DNA of 64,000 nt from Neoceratodus forsteri. Its lineage: Eukaryota > Chordata > Ceratodontiformes > Ceratodontidae. Numbering within the stretch: the first letter of the stretch is position 1; each line of letters starts with the position of its first letter. The DNA lies in contig CM057459.1 of NCBI GenBank assembly GCA_016271365.2, positions 819,451,001 to 819,515,000 on the forward strand. The letters are read 5' to 3'. Shown here piece after piece: positions 56,227 to 64,000 of the stretch. Below the pieces are notes generated by a model. That model was given only the letters and a program-made list of their open reading frames with translations, was not told the DNA's origin and made no database searches. Made by a program: the position numbers and the translations under genes.

Positions 56227-56773
56227 CGGGTTATAATGTTGCACACTTAATAGTGTACAACATTATGACTAACCCAGTACAGTGCAGTATGCTACCACTA
56301 CTGGTGCAATACCGCATATACTGCTGTACACAGTATTACACCAATAGTGGTTTCCCAAGCAGAGGATAAGACCTCTGCTGGAAGTCGGTTCCGATGAGCA
56401 GGCGCCGTGGCTCACAGGACTGAGCCACTGCAGTAGGAACCCAGGCACTGCATCTGGGACCGGGTTTGATTCCCAGTCCCAGAAACATTTTATATTTTTA
56501 GAACTTGTGCGTTCCCTGAGTTGGGTCCTCCCCGGTGTTGAGAATCTTTAGTGGGGGGTGTCTGGCAGTGCAGCCCCCATAACAGGGTGTGTGGGGGCAG
56601 AGCCATCCATAGAAAAAAGACTTATGTCTCATGGCATAAATCACGCTGTGTATTGCGTGCGATTTTGCCATCTTGCGACACTCATCTTCAAACATTTTGA
56701 AACTGTGCCTCACCAAAGGGCCATATGAAGGATGACAGAACCCATCATGAGTTCCCATAATAGCCACGATGTT
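56227..56773. mobile_element. Unclassified 547-bp insertion with 6-bp target duplication
   Basis: It interrupts the CR1-like remnant and is flanked by GCCTAC on both sides. It contains two consecutive imperfect palindromes (56,233-56,266 and 56,295-56,350), a tRNA-like block (about 56,396-56,495) and a minus-strand 89-codon open frame (56,767-56,498) with no recognised domain. The ends do not form terminal inverted repeats and there is no A-rich tail. It could be a SINE plus another fragment. Confidence 0.5.
56396..56495 (+). mobile_element. tRNA-like SINE head
   Basis: GCCGTGGCTCACAGGACTGA resembles a D-arm/A-box and GGTTTGATTCCC a B-box/T-loop, with CGGG/CCCA pairing around the T-loop. The A-to-B spacing is longer than in a standard tRNA. 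It is read as a SINE promoter rather than a tRNA gene. Confidence 0.5.
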
Positions 56774-57300
56774 GCCTACAGAAAAGATACTCTACTAGAT
56801 TACTGACTACCTGCAGAATATCAAGTCAGGTGGGTCCCAAGGAATTGATGGGATACGCACCAGGATCATAGCTGATCTAAAATTACCATTGACAGGATGC
56901 TTGCAATAATATTTAATGTGTCTCTCTGGATGGATGAGGTGCCAGAGGACTGAAAAGTCTTATCTTTGGGTCCTATCTTCAGAATGGAGCATGACCAGAT
57001 CTAGGATACTACTGTCCAGTCAGCTTAACATGAGTACTAGGCAAGGTCCTGGAATCCAATATCATGGACAGATAAATGGAGCCCTTGATTAAGGCCAAAG
57101 TTCTTACTCCCTCTTAACATGGCTTTAAAAGGTCAGATCCTGCCAAACCATTATGATAAGTTTCCTAAAGGTGTGACTAGGGAGCTAGAGAGTGACTGGG
57201 CTGTAGACATAGTTTATTTGGACTTCAGCAAGGCCTCTGACACCGTAGTGTTTGACAAGCATGACAGGGAGATCCTGCTACTCTTGGGGACCGACCTTTT

Positions 57301-59683
57301 CTTAATTCTATTGCAGCAGTTCTTCTATTTCTTAGCCTAATCTATCCTTTACAATTTCTAGTCCATAAGGTTGGCCACCTATGGAAGCCCCCGCCTCTTT
57401 CATGACTATGCTATAGTGTCCTCTTTAATTTTCCTTTTCCCTCTCAGCTCCTCGAACAGGAAGATTATTGTGGTGACCTCTGAGCTGATGTCAAACAACA
57501 GGCTGTGTTCCTCATTGTTGGATTTAGTATGCAATAGCACTATGTCATAAAAGACCATGATGTACATGCCTTATGTGTATGAAACCTATAAATGTTGAAA
57601 ACACCACAGCACTAGGTGTTTTTAATAAAAGTAAAAAACTTACTAGGGGACTGTATTATACAAATTAAGTTGCCGGGGTAGAGATATCAGAAAATCCCTG
57701 TTGTGTTGTTAAAGTGCATCTAAACTGCAGATTGTTTGAGAGACCCTTTGGCATTATGCATTCCTGCTTTAAGCTAAATCACCCTAAAATGTCATGGTGA
57801 TTTGCATATATATCCCATCATGTAGCTCATTATGGGGGTATGTGTGATGTTGTGTTTCTTGGCTTTATTAAAACTTGGCTTTATTGCCAATGCCCTTTCA
57901 CATAACCCTTGCTTCAGTGCTTCTGCACTGAGGTTCTTTGTCTTTAGCTTGTTTTGGGGGTTTTCTTTTTTGAGCTCTCCATCACTCAAACCCAAGAGAC
58001 CAACATAGGGAATGAAATAATTTTCACTAAAGAGACAGATCAGGAGGTCAGTAGGTCCTGACTAAGTACAGAGAAAGGACATGCATAATCTACTGATGAA
58101 AGTGATGTATTGAAGAAGGGATATGCCATTGCTTAAGGTCATTCCCTGTGTTTTCAATAAACATCACACAGAGACTGTGTGTTGAACCTGAAGTTCTGTG
58201 TCTGGCCTGTTATCCCACAACTGCTCCACAACAAGCTTCTTGGGCATAGTACACCAGTGCGGTACACAGTATACCACCGGTCAGAATATACAAATTATGT
58301 TTATGTACTTTAGGTATTATTTCTTATGGATAGGCTCACACCAAGTGATAGGAGGTATAGTGGAGACCACCAGATGCAATGCAATACTGCAGAATTCTTC
58401 AGCAGAGTATTGCCAGAACCAAGACCATTTCAATGGTAGTTTTTTTCTCTCTCTCTTTTTTGCAGGGATTTGTGACACTGCATTGCCTCCTGGCAGGCTC
58501 TGCAGTACATTTCTCCTTTCTAGTGCTAAGATCTTCTCTGAGACTGCTGCAACTCTTCTAATTTTAACATAGTATAGTGCACTGTACATATACAGTCTTG
58601 TTTCCAAGTATATCATTCTTAGTGTACAAGTGGAACAGAAACATTGCATGATGTTCAACACTATTTTTTACTGGTGGATTGGTCTAGCCATCCATTTACA
58701 TGAGTATTGGAAATAAACTTAAGAAATCTGGTTAAGGCAGGAACTTTTGTTTTGTGAGAAGAGCAGATAGACAAGGAAAGGAAGTTGAGACCACAATATA
58801 TTTATGGATGTTTTATCTGATAAAATACTGTATGACAATAAAAAGCAGACATGAAAGACAGCTTGAAGGTACAGTGGCGATAGACCTAGCTGGCAATACT
58901 CATGAAATGTGTTCATGCCACAAGCCTGGACCATAAGAAATAGCAGTGGGGAGGAGGGCAGAATATTCCATAGGATTCTCTTCTTTTTTTTATTCTATTT
59001 ATGCTTCTCTGTAGTCCATTGCCCCTATCTCCCAGCATCCCAAGCCAGTCACCATGCCATATCCATGGCTTGCCTCACTGTTCTCTACGTCTTGTCACCC
59101 ACATCAAGGTGTCCAAGATAGGATCACTCTCAATGGAGACTAGATTTCATTGAAAGTGATGAATGGTCTGCTGGTGCAGGACATGCAAGATGCCAGCCAT
59201 ACTTCATCAAGGCCCACTTGTTGTCCTTTTTTTTCTTTTTCCGCTTAGTGCTTCCCAACATGGAATCATTTAGGGCTCCCTTATCGATATTCAAGATGAC
59301 CTGCCACAGTCTGCATTCCAAGCTACACCTCCCCACTGTGGTCACCCAGAAGGTGGTTTGGTACTGGAGAACTGGTACCCCCCATATTAATGGAGCATCC
59401 TCCTAGATGCTTGACCCTCTTCCCCAACCAGCTCTCTAGCAACCCAGGCCCACTCCTGAACATGGGACAGCAGTGCTGTGAGCACTACTAAAGAACTAAG
59501 GGGCCAGCAGGATGCTCATTTACAAGGGCTGCATGCTTCACTTTACCGCCATCACTACCACCAGGTGGCAGTACAGGTGGACCAGTGAGTGCTGTGACAT
59601 TGCATTTGCATGGTACATCAGACATACCAGTGCTGGACTAAATGTATTCACGGTTTTAGTCTTTATTATACTGGAAATTATCC
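57301..59683. other. No gene recognised
   Basis: No domain was found. A TTTTCAATAAACATCACACA segment followed by a TG-rich stretch (58,152-58,220) looks like a polyadenylation region, possibly the end of an LTR, but no partner or start is visible. Confidence 0.4.
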
Positions 59684-59786
59684 TTCTTAGCCAATCAGAC
59701 TGCAGAGTTACTATCCGGTAATTCTGTGAAACCCAGACAGTAGGTGTTATAATGGACAGTGGCTCTGCAATCTGATTGGCTAAGAA
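59684..59786. repeat. 33-bp inverted repeat with 37-bp spacer
   Basis: The left arm 59,684-59,716 begins TTCTTAGCCAATCAGACTGC. The right arm 59,754-59,786 is its reverse complement at 29 of 33 positions. Part of the right arm (GGGACAGTGACTCTGCA) is repeated at about 59,794-59,810. It may be a MITE end or a folded DNA-transposon remnant. Confidence 0.7.
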
Positions 59787-60204
59787 CAATAATGGGACAG
59801 TGACTCTGCATTCTGTTTGACTACTGTGTGTGTGCTTAACCAATCAGAGCACAAGCCCAGTTTGCCCTCCCACTTCAACATGCAGCAGTCAATCAGAGAC
59901 TCTAGTAATGCTATAGCACGTCTGTGAGAAACAATGCCTGGTTTCTCATAGATATGCTGTAGTGCAGTGCACAAATTTTACAGTTTTGTGTATTTTGTTT
60001 CCAGTATAACAGCGATAGTATCAATAGTTGTCTTGGTTTCCTCAGTAATAACCAGACAAGGGAGTTAAATAACACCTCTGCTGCCTGTCTCGGTGTTATA
60101 TTACCCATGGTCTGCTTATTACTTTGTAAACCCAGACCACAAACGTATTATTGCCATAATAGAGTATTTCAGGTGAAGGTTCAGTAATTTTGCATGATTT
60201 TAAC

Positions 60205-61815
60205 ATAGAAACATAGAAACACAGAATTTGCTGGAAGATAAGGACTGCTTGGCCAACCCAGTCTGCCCATTTCCCTACCTAATTGATAAGCTGCAGATAC
60301 TAGTTAACCAACATCCTACTTTCTCCTACCCCCAGCCCCTAGAATTGCCTTATGGCTGTCCCATGCATTCTTGAATTCCCGCAGTGTTTTTGATTCCACA
60401 ACCTCCTCAGGAAGGCCGTTCCATGCATCCACTACCCTCTCCATGAAAAAATACTTCCTCACATTACCTCTGAGCTGTCCCCCTTCTATCTTCAAATTGT
60501 GCCTCCTTGTTCTTGCACATCTCTTTTTCTGAATGATGCTACCCTCTTGGACTTTGTTGATTCTTTTGAGGTACTTGAAAGTTTTTATCAAGTCCCCCCA
60601 TCCCTCCTTTCCTCGAGGGTATACATACTAAGCTCCTTAAGTTTCTCTTCATATGTCTTCTGGTGCAGACCCTGCACCATTTCAGTTGCCCTCCTCTGGA
60701 CTGCCTCCATCCTGTCTATGTCCTTGAGGAGACTGGGTCTCCAGAACTGCACACAGTACTCCAAATGGGGTCTCACCAGCTGTCTGTACAGAGGGATAAC
60801 AACATCCTTTTTTCTACTGGTGATGCCTCTTCCTGTACATCCCAGTATCCCCCAGCCCTCCTTACTGCCCTCTCACATTGCTGCCCATCTTTAAGTCATC
60901 TGCTATGACTACTCCCACGTCCCTTTCCATTTTTGTTGTTGTTAGTATCTCACCACCCGTAGTGTACTCTTCCTCTGGGATTTTGTTTCCCAGGTGCATT
61001 ACTTTGCACTTCTTAGCTTCGAATCTAAGCTGCCATACATTTGACCATTCCTCCAACCATGTCAAGTCCCTTCTCATCCTTTCTACCCCACCTTGTGTAT
61101 CAACCCTGTTGTAGATCTTTGTGTCGTCTGCAAAAAGACATACTTTTCCTCCCAGTCCCTCTGCAATGTCACTTATAAAGACACTGAAGAGGACCGGTCC
61201 TAGAACTGAACCCTGTGGTACCCCACTAGCAACCCCACTTTCTTCAGAGTGGACTCTGTTTACTATTACCCTCTATGTCCTGTTCTCCAGCCAATTTTTT
61301 TACCCAGGCTACCATCTTGGGACCCACTCCCAGGCAGGCTAACTTGTATATTAATCTTTTGTTTGGGGCTGTGTCAAATTCCTTGCTAAAGTCTAGGTAG
61401 GCCATGTCCACAGCCCCTCCCTGATCTACTACTTTGGTCATCCAGTCAAAGAGATCTATTAGATTCATCTGACAAGACCTACCTGCTGTGAATCCATGCT
61501 GCCTTGGGTCCTGTGCCCCTCTGGCCTCAAGGTACTCAACAATTCTCTGCTTCAGAAGTGATTCCATGATTTTCCCTATCACTGAGGTCATACTAACAGG
61601 TCTATAGTTTCCTGCCTCTACCTTGCTTCCACTTTTGTAAAGCAGAATCACATCTGCCCTCCTCCAGTCCTCAGGCACCACCCCATCCTCCTATGATTTG
61701 TTAAAGAGGGTAGTCAGTGGTATCACTAGTTCTACCCTTAGTTCTTTTAGAATTCTGGGATGAATCCCATCAGGCCTCATTGGTTTGTCCACCTTCAGTT
61801 TTTAGAGTTCTTAAA
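60205..61815 (-). mobile_element. CR1 LINE, 5'-truncated, minus strand
   Basis: The 3' end on the minus strand is TTCTGTGTTTCTATGTTTCT, a CR1-type repeated tail common in tetrapods. Upstream it codes for the RT domain. The 5' truncation is near 61,815. Flanks GATTTTAA and GATTATTA are only a weak candidate target duplication. Confidence 0.82.
60316..61815 (-). pseudogene. CR1 reverse transcriptase, broken
   Basis: Minus-strand pieces in order: KLKVDKPMRPDGIHPRILKE (about 61,800-61,740); VPEDWRRADVILLYKSGSK, NYRPVSMTSVIGKIMESLLK, QHGFTAGRSCQMNLIDLF and VDMAYLDFSKEFDTAPNKRL (61,681-61,244). Next come a stretch with frame changes where GVPQGSVLGPVLF and the second catalytic box are expected (about 61,230-61,080), WQLRFEAKKCKVMHLGN (61,077-60,862), MRPHLEYCVQFWRPSLLKDI (60,776-60,588), and the C-terminal KTFKYLKRINKV and FFMERVVDAWNGLPEEVVES (60,591-60,316). 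The A-motif Asp is present. Confidence 0.82.
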
Positions 61816-62505
61816 CGATTATTATATAGTGCTGTTGTAGTGTCACTATAGTTAGGATTGGGTAGACAGGTTAATGTTAAATGGGGAATTTTAGCCACTT
61901 ACATCTCAACCATCCCCCTTGATGCAATATTACAACATTTTTGAAAGCATGTATTCTTTCATAGGATCTCTTGATCTGTGAATGTTGCTAAAATTTGGTT
62001 CAGTGGTCATTCGGCTTGTGAGTGGCAAAAACATGTGACGTGTATCCAAATTGGTTATGAAATTGCAATGCATTTGTCACTGCCTTTGACAGATGCCTAA
62101 TAACCAGAGGCACTTCAATTGCCTTTTATTGGGACTTTAATACATACAAAGAAGCTGCCATTGCTCCACTCACATGACCAGCAGTTAGGCGCCACTGGTA
62201 ATATCACTGCTGCCGTATCTCTCTCCCAGCCACCTCCCAATGTCCCCAAAGGAATTAAAAAAAAACACAAAAGAAAATTTGTGTCCACTGGGACCCCATT
62301 GCTTCTGAAGAACCCCTCATTCTGACACTAGATGACCAACCACAAAGTCAGGAAAATGTATTAAAAAAATCTTTGTGGAAACTGGGAGCCCAACCACAGT
62401 GCCACCAAAGATTTCTTCTATTCTGAAACTACATGACCAAAACTAGTGTTGGTACTGTATGTTGATTTATTTAAAAAAAAAAAAAAAAAACATTGCCGAC
62501 AATAG
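61816..62505. other. No gene recognised
   Basis: AT-rich; includes a poly(A) run at about 62,472-62,490 next to the candidate MITE. Confidence 0.45.
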
Positions 62506-62805
62506 AGGCAGGATTTTCATAAGGCTGGATGCAGAATTTGCATCCATATTTTGGTCATATGCTGCATCCACGCAGATGTATCCAGATGTCTGTGTGCTAT
62601 TCCCAGACATCTAGATGCATTGTTGACATTTCGTGCAGTTTACAGCAATTTTTGCTGCAACTGCAGGATTTGTGTCCATACTTTCAATGCAAGTGCGGAT
62701 TTCTACCTAGGAAGTTAGACCTACTTTTTTTTTTGGTGTAACTTCCTGGTTGGCTTTGTATACCAGCATCTGAAAAACAGATGCAGGGCTTTGAAAATGC
62801 CACCC
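62506..62805. mobile_element. Candidate MITE, about 300 bp
   Basis: The left end GAGGCAGGATTTTCATAAGG and the reverse complement of the right end, GGGTGGCATTTTCAAAGCCC, share a (G)GCA-TTTTCA-AG pattern. Inside are palindromes: TGGATGCA-5-TGCATCCA near 62,525 and AGATGTCTG/CAGACATCT near 62,584-62,613. TGCATC-like motifs recur near both ends. No target duplication is obvious, so the superfamily is open (hAT or Harbinger-derived are possible). Confidence 0.4.
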
Positions 62806-64000
62806 AGGGAGTCCAGTCCCCAGTGCAACAAAATAAAACCCATTCCATGCAAAGTTGCTCAACCCCAGCATTGGGAAGATTAAATTACAGGAAAGTCTCT
62901 GTCTCGGAGTCTTGGGGTATTACAGATGATAAAAGGTGGAAAGGGGTGCTATACAGTCAAGAAAGAACAGTCCAGAAATAAAAAAGGAAAACAGTACCTG
63001 GATTCCCTCAGGTGGTGCAGGTGATGGATTAGCTCCATCAGGGGTACCCTCTGACCTTCTGGATGAGGAAATAGTGCACAGGAAGGATGAAGAATGCTGA
63101 CTCTTCACCTGCCTAGCCATGCCAACTTCACCCACAGGCTTTTGTAGACAGTCTTCACCAGGCAGACCTCTTGATGTCTTCCTTGGTGGTGATCAGGATC
63201 CAGACCCAGGGGATGCCCACTCTGGAACACATGCTGGGAACATACAGTGGAGGCAAACTTGTTTTAGCTGCAAACAGTTTCCCCAATAAACAAGGCAAAC
63301 ACCAAATTTCAGAAACAGTGGATCCCATTCAGTGAACAGTTAATGATACCAGGAACAGTTACTCCGTGGAGCAGTAAAACACAAATTGGTTGCTCTGGAC
63401 CAAGCAGGTCACATTGTAAGCTAATTTAGGCTCTGATCCATGGAGGTCACATCATGAGCAAGTTAGTTCAGGTGGTTACCCATAGCCTAGGCAGCTACGT
63501 TCCAAATGCAGGTAGCAAAAACTTGTGGCTGAATCAGGCCTTTTGCACCCTGGCAGCAACTTTTCTGTCTTCGATCTTCTCAAACTCCCTGCAGGGAGCA
63601 CGGACTTCCAGGGGATGCCGACCCAACCAAGGCCACCCTCTTCATCCATTCCTCCCTCCATGTCCACTGAGCTTGACCTTCTGAGGGATGGCTTTCCAGA
63701 CATACAGCCACCATCCAAGCAAGCTCCTTTAGGACACACAGCCCAGGAATCACAGTCCCCACCAGAGGGGCTGACTAGGACCAGGTGGTGTCCAGGACCC
63801 CTGGCCCAAAACTACACCCCTTCACCTCATGTCTCTGACTCCTCCAGAGGTGCTACCTTGCCGGCACCACTCTTGTCTGTATGTCCCTTCCGAGGGACCA
63901 AAACTGCAGACTGGCCACAAACACAGGACCCCCACACTGATGGCTGCTGCCATCTTTTCCCTGACTACACTGTGTGGCCTAAAAAAAAAAACAACACTTG
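62806..64000. other. Unclassified, GC-richer segment
   Basis: No convincing coding region was found. Open minus-strand frames at 63,476-63,762 look compositional. CCCAATAAACAAGGC at about 63,280 and the different base composition from the left might mark part of a long-terminal-repeat or gene-regulatory segment, but nothing confirms it. Confidence 0.35.

Larger units (their letters stand above)
56090..57300 (+). mobile_element. Old CR1-like RT remnant, split by a 547-bp insertion
   Basis: Left part: EVTPEMLNKYFILVFVQSLP (about 56,170-56,226), the linker-to-RT motif of CR1-like elements. Right part: YLQNIKSGGSQGIDGIRTRI (about 56,810-56,870), YYCPVSLT and VLGKVLESNI (for NYRPVSLT, about 57,010-57,060), HGFKRSDPAKP (57,120-57,150) and WAVDIVYLDFSKASDTV (57,200-57,250). 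There are many frameshifts. GCCTAC flanks the insertion at 56,221-56,226 and 56,774-56,779. Confidence 0.7.

Noticed and set aside
56396..56495. Functional tRNA gene
   Set aside because: A-to-B box spacing and stems are not tRNA-like; better explained as a SINE promoter.
58150..58220. Right end of an LTR (AATAAA followed by a TG-rich stretch)
   Set aside because: No LTR start, primer-binding site or internal coding region could be found.
63476..63762. Minus-strand open frames near the window end
   Set aside because: Two overlapping frames are open with Gly/Ser-rich composition and no recognised motif.

Overview
The window is a stretch of a large, repeat-dominated vertebrate nuclear genome. 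It carries Ngaro-type tyrosine-recombinase retrotransposons, a two-gene PIF/Harbinger transposon, CR1-like and L2-like LINEs, L1/Tx1-type LINEs, tRNA-derived SINEs and simple-repeat arrays. No multi-exon host gene, rRNA gene, functional tRNA gene or bacterial-style operon could be supported. This mix, with vertebrate-style CpG depletion, suggests a big-genome sarcopterygian or amphibian (lungfish, caecilian or salamander are plausible). That placement is inference; no single-copy gene fixes it.

Layout. 1-2.72 kb: 3' part of an Ngaro-like element (recombinase, SGNH hydrolase, then split direct repeats). 2.72-4.0 kb: AT-rich, with a small LINE tail. 4.0-16.0 kb: one SINE split by an ~11.8 kb Harbinger transposon that has a DDE transposase (+) and a Myb-like gene (-) facing each other, a minisatellite in the Myb intron and several kb of non-coding interior. 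16-19.5 kb: LINE tails, (AT)n and (AAAG)n, and a tRNA-SINE head. 19.5-23.2 kb: a LINE with a SINE and a CR1 copy nested in it. 23.7-26.0 kb: a minus-strand LINE. 26-31 kb: mostly unclassified. 31-33.8 kb: minus-strand LINE pieces. 33.9-43.8 kb: an L1/Tx1-type element split by a nearly full-length, oppositely oriented L1/Tx1-type element with an 11-bp target duplication. 43.8-47.4 kb: an unrecognised coding-like segment split by a LINE whose ORF2 is open apart from one stop. 50.3-55.8 kb: a LINE with a lysine-rich ORF1 and an endonuclease domain, itself split by another LINE. 56.1-57.3 kb: an old CR1-like RT remnant split by an unclassified 547-bp insertion. 60.2-61.8 kb: a minus-strand CR1. 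62.5-62.8 kb: a candidate MITE.

Functionally, what can be read is transposition machinery in decay. Every long coding region has at least one stop or frameshift. The most informative content is the nesting: several insertions leave target duplications, and removing the insert restores the reading frame of the older element, which gives a relative chronology. The least explained pieces are the oversized interior of the Harbinger element, the 547-bp insertion at 56.2 kb, the coding-like segment around the 44-47 kb LINE, and the endonuclease LINE without a clear RT at 50-56 kb.
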